The notes under the pieces are model-generated. The model did not search any database, was not told where the DNA came from, and saw only the letters and a list, made by a program, of their open reading frames with translations. From positions 3,460,234-3,524,233 of the forward strand of contig NC_063167.1 of assembly GCF_023159225.1 (NCBI RefSeq): a DNA stretch of 64,000 bases. The letters run 5' to 3'. This stretch comes from Perognathus longimembris pacificus. Lineage: Eukaryota > Chordata > Mammalia > Rodentia > Heteromyidae. Every line of letters begins with the position of its first letter. The stretch's first letter is position 1. This document shows, one piece after another, positions 23,601 to 31,190 of the stretch. The position numbers and the translations under genes are program-made.

Positions 23601-24778
23601 GCCCGCATCTGGAGGGGCTGCCGTGGGGCGGGCGCCCCCACCCCTCACAGTGGCCAACCCACTGAGGTCACCCCCCCCATGGCTTCTCAGCACCTGGGGA
23701 CGAGCTCAGGACGAGAAAGTCACGGCTGGCCCCTGGGCCCTCACACACACGGAGAATCGGGAGGGTTCCCACGTGGGGCACAGGCGTCCCAGACCCCCAA
23801 TCCATAGCAGAGGCAGGGAAGGGAGGACTGCGGCCCGGGCCCTTCCCAGCGGGAGGAAGAGCTCCTGTGGGCCAGAGGACAGCCCCGGGTCAGCTCACCC
23901 CGCTTGTGGGAGAAGGGAAACAGCCAGTGCCCCGCGGGGCAAGGCGGGGTTCCACCCTCCATCCGCAAGGGCGACACTCGAGGCCGGGGCGGGGGGGGGG
24001 GGGGGCAGGCGGGCGCCTGCCCCTGGAGGTCCCTGTGGCCCCACACTGGAGCGGTGTCCCTCTCCCAGGGCTACCAGTGGCTGAAGGACAAAATCCTGAG
24101 CGAAGAGGGCCGGCGCCAGCAAGCCAAGCTGAAGGAGCTGCAGGCGATCGCGGAGCGCCTGGGCTGCACCCTCCCCCAGCTGGCCATAGGTACCGCCCTG
24201 CGCCCCGGAGGTGGGCTTTGCCCCCTGGGGAGCCGGCGGGGCCCCTGAGCACAGCTGAGAGCTGCGCTGTCGGGGGCGGGGGAGGGGGGGGTGGGGACCC
24301 GAGACCAAGCGTCGCCTCTGCCCAGGCCGGGGCGAGGCTCACCCAGGAGGTACCGCCGTGGGCAGGCAGCGCCCTGACCCTCAGCCTTGCCCACAGCCTG
24401 GTGCCTGCGGAATGAGGGGGTCAGCTCCGTGCTTCTGGGTGCTTCCAACGCAGAACAGCTCATGGAGAACATCGGGGCCATTCAGGTGAGCGCGGCGCTC
24501 GGGAGCACCCCGGAGTCGTGGGGGAGGAGTCTGGGCTCAGGCAGGCTTCCCCGGGGGCCCCCGGACCTTCAGCCACACAAAGCTGCGTGGCCTGTAGCTG
24601 CTTCAGCTGGAGGCCACGTGCGAGGGGGGCAGAGCCCGGCCGGCCGCAGGGCTCGGGGCACAGCGCTGAGTCCCCCTTGTCCTTGCAGGTCCTTCCAAAA
24701 CTGTCGTCTTCCATCGTCCACGAGATCGATAGCATTCTGGGTAACAAACCCTACAGCAAAAAGGACTACAGATCCTAA
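5626..24778 (+). CDS. KCNAB2: Voltage-gated potassium channel subunit beta-2 (13 exons, 5' end outside window)
   Basis: KCNAB2 is a cytosolic aldo-keto reductase-fold subunit that forms a tetramer under Kv1 channels, binds NADP(H), and affects channel trafficking and inactivation. Coding exons: 5626-5669, 6316-6353, 11498-11577, 13854-13898, 15783-15827, 17084-17127, 17415-17501, 22390-22475, 23012-23132, 23387-23481, 24069-24189, 24397-24485, 24689-24778. They sum to 985 nt; with two bases of the split Arg40 codon this is 328 residues plus TAA, as expected for residues 40-367 of the human protein. All junctions are AG/GT with compatible phase. Active-site residues Asp85, Tyr90, Lys118 and Asn158 and the NADP-contact segments TSRW, WSPLAC and GASNAEQ are intact. 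From memory the sequence differs from human at about one position (SSSIV for SSSII). Paralogues KCNAB1 and KCNAB3 share the core, but the C-terminal KKDYRS and CHD5 linkage favour KCNAB2. The exons for residues 1-39 are upstream. Confidence 0.96.
6316..6353 (+). CDS. KCNAB2: KCNAB2 coding exon (residues 55-67)
   Basis: Bounded by TTCTAG and GTAAGA; 38 nt encoding the end of Gly55 then [12 protein letters not shown]. Thr56, Trp57 and Gln63 are NADP contacts in the known Kv-beta-2 structure. Confidence 0.95.
6723..7240. repeat. 40-bp minisatellite, about 13 copies
   Basis: Tandem unit around CCGTGCCCTGAGTCCCGC and TGCCCACGTGCTCCCA, period 40, with few substitutions between copies. Because 120 bp is a multiple of three, all frames stay open for long distances, which explains the 160-316 residue minus-strand frames here. 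Confidence 0.95.
7465..7610. promoter_or_regulatory. Candidate conserved noncoding element
   Basis: An AT-rich island (ATTTAAAAATTAATCGGTGA and nearby TTGTCAGCTGTAG) in a GC-rich intron, with homeodomain-like and E-box cores and no repeat similarity. Function is inferred from composition only. Confidence 0.3.
7817..7855. repeat. TG/CG simple repeat
   Basis: A short (TG)n run followed by alternating GCGCATGCGCGCGCACAC, immediately left of a type A SINE. Alternating purine-pyrimidine sequence. Confidence 0.85.
7858..8080 (-). mobile_element. Type A SINE, minus strand
   Basis: Plus strand shows CTAGGGCTTGAACTCACTGG at the left and CTCAGATCTCAGCCTCCTGG at the right, the reverse of the type A tail and head. 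No clear target-site duplication. Confidence 0.85.
8500..8762. repeat. 46-bp minisatellite, about 6 copies
   Basis: Unit AGCAGAGGCCGGGGCTTTGC followed by TCCCCGGGTGTGCCCGCGTG and GGTGAC, period 45-46 bp. The first two units carry a TTAGCTCTCTGCG variant, so two subfamilies are arranged in order. Confidence 0.93.
8988..9125. mobile_element. Ancient hAT-type DNA transposon fragment
   Basis: TAAATAAAGTTTTATTGGCA followed by CACGGCCGCGCC, then CTTGCGCTACGAAGGC, matches my memory of an old mammalian nonautonomous hAT element. The exact family is uncertain and the usual terminus is not recognisable. Confidence 0.5.
10578..10792 (+). mobile_element. Type A SINE
   Basis: Full-length copy: GGCTCACGCCTGTGATC, then GCTACTCAGGAGGCGGAG; right half with CTGTGGCTCCGTGGTAGAG (A-box-like) and GAGTTCAAGCCCC (B-box-like), short A-rich end. 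Confidence 0.9.
11498..11577 (+). CDS. KCNAB2: KCNAB2 coding exon (residues 68-94), catalytic Asp85 and Tyr90
   Basis: Between TTTCAG and GTACGT. Encodes [20 protein letters not shown] then EVYAAG and two bases of Lys. Asp85 and Tyr90 are two of the four aldo-keto reductase active-site residues. A CA-rich tract begins 9 nt after the donor (see findings). Confidence 0.96.
11911..11952. repeat. 9-bp GCGCTGGGG tandem repeat
   Basis: About 4.5 copies of GGGGCGCTG in tandem; short intronic microarray. Confidence 0.9.
12105..12265. promoter_or_regulatory. Candidate conserved noncoding element
   Basis: Low-GC island with AGTAATCAAATCATCCAC and TGTTTGTGAAATCATTTGC, containing repeated AATCA homeodomain/PBX-like cores, flanked by C-rich sequence. 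No repeat similarity. Inference only. Confidence 0.33.
13165..13300. promoter_or_regulatory. Candidate conserved noncoding element
   Basis: AT-richer island (GACCATAAACGAGGAGCATT, then GAATGTATGCTAAACAGC, GCCCATTATTTC, TGTATAATTGG) with POU/homeodomain-like cores, about 550 bp upstream of the next exon. Inference from composition. Confidence 0.35.
13854..13898 (+). CDS. KCNAB2: KCNAB2 coding exon (residues 94-109)
   Basis: Between TTGCAG and GTAATT. Encodes [14 protein letters not shown] with split Lys and Arg codons at the ends; an amphipathic helix of the barrel. Confidence 0.95.
13899..15782 (+). other. KCNAB2: KCNAB2 intron, residues 109 to 110
   Basis: Contains one type A SINE (14150-14380). 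The remaining sequence is GC-rich, without repeats or exons that I recognise. Confidence 0.7.
14150..14380 (+). mobile_element. Type A SINE, diverged
   Basis: GTGCCAGTGGCTCACGCTCG head, then a well-kept right half with AGCTATAGCTCAATGGTAGA and CTGAGTTCAAGCCCCAGTAC. Confidence 0.88.
15783..15827 (+). CDS. KCNAB2: KCNAB2 coding exon (residues 109-124), catalytic Lys118
   Basis: Between TTCCACAG and GTAGGT. Encodes [14 protein letters not shown]; Lys118 in TTKIFW is the active-site lysine. Confidence 0.95.
16130..16352 (+). mobile_element. Diverged SINE-like segment
   Basis: GGGCTGGGTGTGGTGCCTCA and AATCCTAGCTGCTTGGGAGG resemble the B1-like head, and CTTGAGTTCAAACTC resembles the tRNA-like tail; the middle is rearranged. 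Confidence 0.55.
16402..16550 (+). mobile_element. Type A SINE, 5' part
   Basis: GGTGCCGGTGGTTCAGGTCT and CAGCTGCTCGGGAGGCTGAG are the B1-like head; the tail stops shortly after CCAGTGAAAACCAGGACTGG. Confidence 0.75.
16569..16606. repeat. CA/CG simple repeat
   Basis: CACGCACACACGCACGCGTG followed by CGCGCGCACACGCAC, at the end of a truncated SINE. Confidence 0.9.
16815..17025 (+). mobile_element. Type A SINE
   Basis: Head truncated (starts at AGCTACTCGGAAGGCTGAAA), complete right half with AACTGTGGCTCAAAGTAGTA and CTGAGTTCAAACCCCAGGAC, A-rich end. Ends 59 bp before the next exon. Confidence 0.88.
17084..17127 (+). CDS. KCNAB2: KCNAB2 coding exon (residues 124-139)
   Basis: Between TTTTTCAG and GTGAGG. 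Encodes [14 protein letters not shown] with split codons at both ends. Confidence 0.95.
17415..17501 (+). CDS. KCNAB2: KCNAB2 coding exon (residues 139-168), Asn158
   Basis: Between CACCCAG and GTAGGT. Encodes [20 protein letters not shown] followed by PDPNTPME. Asn158 takes the place of the His found in most aldo-keto reductases, a feature of the Kv-beta family. Confidence 0.95.
18799..19045. repeat. Nested 51-bp and 18-bp CpG-rich minisatellite
   Basis: Units start GCACCGCGGCTGCGTGGCGG at 18799, 18904, 18955 and 19006 (51-bp spacing for the last three). Inside the first unit the 18-mer CGGCGCCCCGCCCACGCC is amplified four times. Confidence 0.93.
19046..19510. repeat. 59-60-bp CpG-rich minisatellite, about 8 copies
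   Basis: Unit with GGGAGACCTCCCCAGCCCAC and GCCCCCGGGCGCGTGGGGC. Early copies are 60 bp (AGCCGCGCTCC), later ones 59 bp (AGCGAGCTCCG), so homogenisation occurred in two blocks. Confidence 0.94.
20010..20218. repeat. 29-bp purine-only minisatellite, about 7 copies
   Basis: Unit GGGAGAGAGGCTGGCAGGAG then GGAGGGCAG; almost all purine on the plus strand. One partial duplication of GGAGGGCAG at about 20095. Confidence 0.93.
20849..21348. repeat. About 35-bp minisatellite, about 13 copies
   Basis: Unit GCTCTGCGAGGTGGATGTCA followed by CCTGGATGGGGGG; length varies with the G run. Located in the intron before the Ser188/Arg189 exon. Confidence 0.93.
21615..21641. repeat. 27-base G homopolymer
   Basis: An uninterrupted run of G. 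May be real or of uncertain length in the assembly. Confidence 0.9.
22390..22475 (+). CDS. KCNAB2: KCNAB2 coding exon (residues 168-196), Ser188/Arg189
   Basis: Between CTCACAG and GTACGG. Encodes [20 protein letters not shown] then RWSSMEIM; the TSRW segment contacts the nicotinamide side of NADP. Confidence 0.95.
23012..23132 (+). CDS. KCNAB2: KCNAB2 coding exon (residues 197-237)
   Basis: Between CCCACAG and GTGGGT. Starts in phase 0 with [10 protein letters not shown] and ends FHKI plus one base; Gln214 in CEQAEYH is a cofactor contact. Confidence 0.95.
23133..23386 (+). repeat. C-rich CCCCGCC low-complexity intron
   Basis: The entire 254-bp intron is degenerate GCCCCGCCCTCGCCC, giving a pyrimidine-rich run up to CTCAG. 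Confidence 0.85.
23387..23481 (+). CDS. KCNAB2: KCNAB2 coding exon (residues 237-268), NADP loop
   Basis: Between CCCTCAG and GTGAGG. Encodes [20 protein letters not shown] and [10 protein letters not shown]. Trp243-Cys248, Lys254, Tyr262 and Arg264 line the cofactor site. Confidence 0.95.
24069..24189 (+). CDS. KCNAB2: KCNAB2 coding exon (residues 269-309)
   Basis: Between TCCCAG and GTACCG. Encodes [20 protein letters not shown] through CTLPQLAI and one base; charged helix of the C-terminal half. Confidence 0.95.
24397..24485 (+). CDS. KCNAB2: KCNAB2 coding exon (residues 309-338), GASN motif
   Basis: Between CCCACAG and GTGAGC. Encodes [20 protein letters not shown] and LMENIGAIQ; Gly323, Ser325, Gln329, Glu332 and Asn333 bind the adenine-ribose phosphate. 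Confidence 0.95.
24689..24778 (+). CDS. KCNAB2: KCNAB2 last coding exon with stop
   Basis: After CTTGCAG. Encodes [20 protein letters not shown] then PYSKKDYRS and TAA (24776-24778). The exon continues into the 3'UTR. Confidence 0.95.
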   Translation, partial: VLPKLSSSIVHEIDSILGNKPYSKKDYRS

Positions 24779-25450
24779 GCTCCCCCGCCACCTGCTCGGA
24801 CAGTTTCCGGTTCCCCCCTTGTCTCTGTTCGCTCGCTTACGCTGTCTCGAAGCCAAGTGCAGTGTGGTTTGCATCCGCGTGGGAGACGCCACGCCCGGGG
24901 TCATCGGGAAACCGGCTCCACGTTGCCGCCAGACGCTGCCCGCTGCTTCTCTGGACGCCGCCGGATGTGTGCCGGGGAGGCGGCACTGGAGAGGAAGGAC
25001 ACCCGCGCGGCCGCGGCCACGCCTGGCACCTCTGTGCGTCCCCCCGGGAGAGGCCGTGCTCCCCCAGCCAGGCCCCTGCAGGGAGGCGCCCCACATCGAA
25101 GCCAAGCGGAGCCCGGGTCGGGTCCTCAGGGCAGGCGGGACTGGCCTCTTCCCAGGCCGCCTCGGCCAGGGTCCTGGTGGCCAGGACAGGGCTTCCGCCG
25201 TCTGTGGGCACCACGGTACTGTCACCTTCAGATCCCTCCCACCCCCTTCCCCACCCAGCCCTGCCCCCTGCTGTGCCCACTGGGGAGGAAGGGGCCACCC
25301 CTACCCTTGCTGGCAGGGGCAGGGACGAGGGACATCCGTTCTGTTGTGTGGGGCCCTCGAAAAGGTTGAGGTGGGGGTCTGATTCCCAACAAATTATTCC
25401 TTTATTCCCACAAATCAGTGGCCTGCCAGAGCAGGTGCCTGTAGCATTTG

Positions 25451-25922
25451 GGAGGGATCCAGTGGGGAGGGGTCCAGTGGAGGAGGGGGTCCAGTGGAGG
25501 AGGGGTCCAGGGAAGGAGGGCTCCAGTGGAGGAGGGGATCCAGTGGAGGAGGGGGTCCAGTGGGGTGTCCAGTGCAGGAGGGCTCCAGCGGAGGAGGGGT
25601 CCAGTGGAGGAGGGGTCCAGGGAAGGAGGGCTCCAGTGGAAGAGGGGATCCAGTGGAGGAGGGGTCCAGGGAAGGAGGGCTCCAGTGGAGGGGATCCAGT
25701 GGAGTAGGGGGTCCAGTGGGGTGTCCAGTGCAGGAGGGCTCCAGCGGAAGAGGGGTCCAGTGGAGGAGGGGTCCAGTGCAGGAGTTGTCCAGTGCAGGAG
25801 GGGATTCAGTGGAGCACTGGTCCAGTGCAGGAGGGATCCAGTGCAGGAGTTGTCCAGTGGAACAGGCATTCAGTGGAGGGGGATCCTGTGGAGGGGGATC
25901 CAATGGAGGGTGTCTAGTGGAG
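25451..25922. repeat. GGAGGAGGGGTCCAGTG minisatellite in 3'UTR
   Basis: About 28 units of 15-20 bp around GGAGGGGTCCAGTGGAGGA, with higher-order blocks (for example GGTGTCCAGTGCAGGAGGGC at about 25563 and 25717). It would be transcribed in KCNAB2 mRNA. Confidence 0.93.
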
Positions 25923-26489
25923 CTGCTCCGTCCATCCTTGCTGCACAAGGCCCTGGGCCCTTCCATCCAGCACTGTCCAGACACCATGCTGTCACCTCAC
26001 AGTCCACAGACAGCAGCCGGCTGGGCCCACTTGTAGGAGGCTGGGTTCTAGTCGGGTGGAGCCCCTCTATCCCAGCCCCGTGCTGAGGGGGGGCCTAACT
26101 CCTCCCAAGGGCTAGGGAGGAGTTCCCCTAGGCACAGCCCTCCGTGGTAGGAAACGCCCCCAGGCCCCTTCCCCTGAGGGCAGCTAGGGCTGCTGTTCCC
26201 GTGGGAGGGGGGAGAAGACCGGCCCGCGCTGGCTGACAGCAGTGGAGGCTAAAGGCTCCGTCCACCAGGCGGCTGCAGATTGGGGGTGGGAGGCCCAGAG
26301 GTCCTAGCAATGCCCAGCCCCTGCCCATCTGCAGATCCCGCCCCCCACGCCAGCCTGGCGCCCAGGGCAGGCAGGGCGGGGCCCCACCGCACACGCCTGG
26401 GGTGCGTGCAGCATTTGCCGCTCCGCCCTTCAGAGGCTGAGCCTGAGCAGCTCCGCCCGCCCAGCCCTGCTCTTCACGACCTCCCCTCC

Positions 26490-26615
26490 CTCGCTCTCCG
26501 CGCCCCCCCCCCCCCGCCGCTCTCCACACCCGCCTCCCCCTCCCACCCCCCCCCCCCGCCGCTCTCCACACCCGCCTCCCCCTCCCACCCCCCCCCCCCC
26601 CCGCCGCTCTCCACG
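26490..26615. repeat. C-rich tandem units, 3 copies
   Basis: CGCCGCTCTCCACACCCGCC plus CCCTCCCACC and a long C run, repeated about three times at about 50-bp spacing. Confidence 0.85.
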
Positions 26616-27446
26616 TGCACCGCTGTCTTCGCAGCCGGGCGGGGCCTGGGTGCCAGGCAGGGAGACCGCCGGCCCGGCCCGCAGCGTCGTCCTCGCCCCG
26701 CCGTCTTCCCGCTGCCGGGGCCCCGTGGGCGTGGGGCGGGGCGCGGCCCCCCTCACCCCGGCAGCGGCCCTGGGCCGCGGGCAGCCCCTCCGCGCGGGGC
26801 CCTGCAGGGCCAGCCGTACCCAAGAGCAAGACCTCGCCCCCCCCCGGCAGGCAGGGAGCCCCAGCCGGGCCCGCGGTGGGAAGGTGGGCAGAGGGCGCAA
26901 GTACCCACGCCCTGGGGTGTCCACAGGCGGGAGGCCGGGGCCCCAGACCGGCGACGCGGGTGCCACGTGCGGCACCCCAGACTCGGCCGGCACTGAGGCA
27001 CTTCCGGGAGGGGGACTCTGCGTGCGGGGGCGGGTCCCCCATGAGGGAGGAGCTGCGGGGGGGGGGGGGGCGCCGGTGGAGGAAGAGCAAGTGCGGACAG
27101 CCTAGAGAGAGGGAGCCGCCCCGCCCTGAGGGGCGCAGCCCCGGGCCTGGGCCAGCCGCAGGCTCCCTGCACCCCAGGCCCGACTGACTTCCATGAGCCC
27201 CAGCCCCCGCCAGCCCTGGCCACCCTCCCTCCTCCCCCGGCCCAGGCCCCAGGCGCCCTCGCGCCACGCACACGGGGAGCCGGTCAGACCCGGGCCCAGG
27301 GCAGCTCGGGCGCGGCCCTGTCCACACGCGCTTCCTCGCCCTTTTCTAACGAGCGCCCTCCGCGCACGGCACCGCCCGGCAGAGACCGCGTCCACCCGAC
27401 TTCCTGAGACTCAGACCGAGGCCCAGCCGCGTATTTATGGAATGAC

Positions 27447-27452
27447 AATAAA
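27447..27452 (+). terminator. KCNAB2: KCNAB2 poly(A) signal AATAAA
   Basis: Canonical AATAAA in ACAATAAAACCC, 2.67 kb after the stop codon and the only good candidate before the G-rich array. Confidence 0.8.
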
Positions 27453-27470
27453 ACCCTGCCACCCGCCCGC

Positions 27471-28399
27471 CTCGCGCCTCTGTCCCCTCCCGTGCCCTGC
27501 ACGCAGGGCAGCTGCTCACACCTGAACACCGGGCCTCCGAGTCCCAGTCCGGTGGCCAGGGCGGGGCCGAAGCGAGGGCCACAAGGGTGGAGGGGGGGTG
27601 CTGTGCCTCCGGGGACCACTGGGTACCCCCCACCTCCTCTGTCGACACCGCCAAGGGCCCGGTGGTGGGCTTGGGGGGGGGGGGTGCTGGGTCTCGGGGG
27701 TGGGCTTGGAGGGGGGGATGTTGGGCCTCGGGCCCGGTGGCGGGCTTGGAGGAGGGGTGCTGGGCCTCGGGGGTGGGCTTGGGGGGGGATGTTGGGCCTC
27801 GGGGCCCGGTGATGGGCTTGGAGGGGGGGGTGCTGGGCTTCGGGGGTGGGCTTGGAGGGGGGGATGCTGGGCCTCAGGGCCCGGTGGCGGGCTTGGAGGG
27901 GGGGGATGCTGGGCCTCGGGGCCCAGTGGTGGGCTTGGGGGGGGTTGCTGGGCCTCGGGGCCCGGTGGTGGGCTTGGAGGGGGGGATGCTGGGCCTCGGG
28001 GCCCAGTGGTGGGCTTGGAGGGGGGGTGCTGGGCCTCGGGGCCCAGTGGTGGGCTTGGAGAGGGGTGCTGGGCCTTGGGGGTGGGCTTGGAGGGGGGGTG
28101 CTGGGCCTCGGAGCCCAGTGGTGGGCTTGGGGGGGGGATGCTGGGCCTCGGGGGTGGGCTTGGAGGGGGGTTGCTGGGCCTCGGGGCCTGGTGGTGGGCT
28201 TGGAGGGGGGGGCCCAGGGTCCTCTCTTTTCACCAGGGCAGGGGGCGGGGCTGGTGTGTCCCTCCTTCCTGGTGAGCCCTGAGCTTCAGGCAGCAGCATT
28301 GCCTGGGCTGTGGGGGGTACCCCATCTCCCCGCACCCCCTTCCCTGAGCCAGCCTGCGGCCAGGTTTCCATCCGCTGGGATTCCAAGAACCACACCGAC
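27471..28399. other. Intergenic gap between convergent KCNAB2 and CHD5
   Basis: About 0.9 kb between the two inferred 3' ends. Apart from about 185 bp of unique sequence on the KCNAB2 side and about 190 bp on the CHD5 side, it is the G-rich array at 27656-28212. Confidence 0.75.
27656..28212. repeat. G-rich 40-bp minisatellite, about 13 copies
   Basis: Unit GGTGGGCTTGGAGGGGGG then ATGCTGGGCCTCGGGGCCC; some copies lack GCCCGGTGG. Very strong G/C strand asymmetry with many runs of four or more G on the plus strand. Confidence 0.95.
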
Positions 28400-28418
28400 T
28401 CGATCCCTTCCCACAGGG

Positions 28419-28424
28419 TTTATT
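28419..28424 (-). terminator. CHD5: CHD5 poly(A) signal AATAAA
   Basis: TTTATT on the plus strand is AATAAA on the minus strand. Downstream on the transcript is GTCGGTGTGGTTCTTGG, a good GU-rich downstream element, so cleavage near 28400 is likely. Confidence 0.85.
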
Positions 28425-28839
28425 AAAACACAGAAACCGAAACACACAGAGTACGAAGGAAAGGTGGCCGTGTCAGCCGGTCCCCATCAGCTCCCGGGAC
28501 CACACTGGGGACAGGAGATGACTGCAGAGGAGCCCAGGTCCCAAGCGTGGCCCTGCCCGCCCGGGGGCCCTGGCGCAGAGCCCCTGCCCCCCCCAGCCGG
28601 GGCCATGCCAGGGCAGGAAGCCTGGCCCCCTTGGCTGGGCCTGGCCAGAGCGCCTGCTCCAGAGCCCAGCTGAGACCGGGCAGGCAGGGCGCCCCCTCCC
28701 CTCCCGCTGGAGGAGATCCGCTCTGAGTCAGGACGCACAAACACCCAACAGGCCCTTTCTGGGTTATCGCACCTAAAAAAATACTTTTGTTTAAAAAAAA
28801 ATCTGAAAATTAAGGGGGGGGGGGAGTCCATAAACACAA

Positions 28840-28847
28840 TGACGTCA
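28840..28847. promoter_or_regulatory. Perfect CRE palindrome TGACGTCA
   Basis: TGACGTCA inside an A/T-rich block of the CHD5 3'UTR. It is a full cAMP-response element by sequence; whether it is bound is unknown. Confidence 0.4.
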
Positions 28848-30685
28848 ATGACTTTGGGCTGACGCACCACCACCTGTAAACTTCTGGGAACCCAAGGGGG
28901 CAGCGCGGTCCCCCGGCCGTGGTCTGCACAGGCCAGCGGGGTGGACAACAGGCTGCCCTGGCCACCGCCAGGCCAGTGAGGTGGGGAGGGGGGAGGGGGC
29001 CCCCCTCAGCACCCCACGCACACCCCGGCCCTGCCCTCCACACCCGGGCACATACACCAGGCTCTAAGCTACCCAACTTGCCCCCTCCAGCGCCCCGGGG
29101 CTCCTGAGCCTGCCCCGCCCCGCGCACAGGCCTCTGAGGGCCCCGGCGCCCCTGGGGACCTGGACCCACCTGGGTGGCAGAGCACCCCGAGGCCTCTGGG
29201 ACGGGACTCCCAGCACCCAGGATGCCCGTGGCCTTGGAGGGTGGCGTCGCCTCACGAGGGTCTCGGGGAGACGGGCCTCATGCAGGGGTGGGGCAGAGGG
29301 TCGCCCCAGCTCCTCCAGACGTGGCCACCCCAACCCCAGTGGCTGTCACCTGAGAGCCACCCGCGACCCCCAGCCCAAGGTGGCTCCACAGAAGCCTGTC
29401 ACACCCGGTGCACTAACGCAGCCTCGTGGGACCCAGCTGGCCGCCCCCACCAGCACAGCCAGCCCGAAGACACCAGACGCGGGTGCCGCCCCGCCCCCAC
29501 CCCGGCGCCGACCGGAGACAGGACCTCTCCCCCCCCCGACCCAGCAGAGCTCCCCTCCCCCAATGGCAGCAGCCCTCCCTCCAGAGCCTCTCGGGTACCC
29601 CCTCCCTGGGACGAGGCAGGCTGTGCGCGAGGCCCCCAGCCTGGAGAGAAGTGGGAGACAGAGGCCTGAGGCCCGGGAAGAGGCAGGGCGGGGGCGAGCC
29701 AGGCTCCCACGAGGCACCAGGGCCTCGGGGCGGAGCCCGGCCTGGCGAGGCTGGTCCTCCGGGCCCCACCCTGGGGACTGGGGACGGGAAGGCGGGCTAG
29801 CCACGGGACGCCCGGCCTGGTCCCGGCTCCACCGCCCCGGGGAGCGCGGTGCTCCAGGAGGCGGGGTCAGCGCCGTGACGCACTTCCTGCAAACAGGCGT
29901 GCTCGGCCCTGACGCCTCTCCACCTGCAGCGCGGCCTTGGAGATGTGGGCGACGGGCATGTGGGAGGACCGATGGGAGGGGCCTTGGGGTCCAGCCCTCC
30001 AGGGGTTCAGAGAAAGAGTCACGGTACGGATGTGCACACTTGGGGTTTAGCCAGGGCCAGGTAACTGCCTGAGTGTCCAGGAAACAAACTAGGGAGATCT
30101 CCTCCCACTCGGCCGCCCAGACGCTCCGCTCCGCTCCTCCAGCCCCTCCCGGGCCGCCCGGTGCCCTGCCTGCAGGCCCAGCCAGCCGCTCGCCCCGCGG
30201 GTCTCCAGACCCTGGGCAGCTGGCAGCTCGGGGCTGGCGGCCTTCTCCAGGCTGACATGACGCTAGCAGCGGGGTCAGGGCCTGGCCCCCCACCCTCCAC
30301 CCAAACTCGGGCCGTTCCGAGGGCTAGCGGGGCGCAGGGGTGAGGCGGCTCCCAAAAATGGCCAGGTGGAAAGACGGGCCTCCGACTTCGGGGTGTTCCT
30401 GCGGGAAACCCGGCTGCCCCGACCCAAGGCTTAGCCAGCGTCTGGGCCATCGGGTGGGCAGCTACTCCCAGACCCCACCCGCCCGGCGGGGAGGGGGACC
30501 CGCGCAGGCCGAGCCCCGGGCAGGGCGGCCGGGCTTCTCAGTGTGAACAGGGTGGGCCCACGGAGGGCTCCCGGGGACCCAAAGCTGCGTCCGTCCCCGC
30601 CTCCAGGAATCCCAGGCTTCGGGAAGCTCCTCCCCGAGCCTGGAGCCCCGTGCGTGACAGAGCCAGGGCTGCGGGTCGAATCTCC

Positions 30686-30775
30686 CCATCGTCATCCCAT
30701 CTTTATCAAGACAAATGCGTTCAAGTCTTCGATAGGAAAGTGCAAAAGATGTACAAATAAATGAAATCTCTTCTA
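30686..30775 (-). promoter_or_regulatory. CHD5: AU-rich 3'UTR block with miR-17-family seed match
   Basis: On the CHD5 strand it contains CATTTATTTG (overlapping AUUUA-type element) and GCACTTT (30737-30743), a 7-mer match to the miR-17/20/93/106 seed. It is AT-rich in a GC-rich UTR, suggesting constraint. Inference. Confidence 0.4.
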
Positions 30776-30852
30776 AGAAGTCGTCTGGGGAAGGTGGCGA
30801 GGGGCCACTGGGCGAGGGCGTGGGCTAGGGTGAGCTACCACCCCTGGGCGAC

Positions 30853-31020
30853 CTCCCTGGGGCGGTGTCCCCCTGCCCGGGGGTGGCGTCCCCCTGCCCG
30901 GGGGTGGCGTCCCCCTGCCCTGGGCTGGCGTCCCTCTGCCCGGGGGTGGTGTCCCTCTGCCCCGGGCTGGCGTCCCTCCGCCGCAGGGCGGCATCCCTCC
31001 GCCCCGGGCTGGCATCCCTC
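30853..31020. repeat. 21-bp minisatellite, about 8 copies
   Basis: Unit CCCTGCCCGGGGGTGGCGTC plus C, period 21; in the CHD5 3'UTR. Being a multiple of three it gives heptapeptide-repeat frames that are not genes. Confidence 0.93.
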
Positions 31021-31190
31021 GGTCGTTTCCTCTTCCGTCCCAGGGTGGCGCCGGCTCCTAAAAAGGCAGTAGCTTCTCTCCCGCAAGGCCGCTCCAGCGG
31101 GCGGCTGGGCAAGTGCGGCTGGGGGAACAGACGCGCGTGTCACACAGCCTGGGCCACGTGACCAGAGAGGGCCCAGGCCCACGACGGCCT

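Larger units (their letters stand above)
24779..27470 (+). other. KCNAB2: KCNAB2 3'UTR
   Basis: From the TAA to just past the poly(A) signal; about 2.7 kb, close to the human 3'UTR length. It contains a 17-bp-type minisatellite (25451-25922) and C-rich tandem units (26490-26615). The 3' end is inferred from the signal, not from a transcript. Confidence 0.75.

Noticed and set aside
25402..26086. Repeat proteins of 155-281 residues over the 3'UTR array
   Set aside because: Translation of the GGAGGGGTCCAGTG minisatellite downstream of the KCNAB2 stop codon.
26128..27327. 399-residue minus-strand frame antisense to the KCNAB2 3'UTR
   Set aside because: GC-rich sequence with few stops; low-complexity Gly/Arg composition and no recognisable domain.
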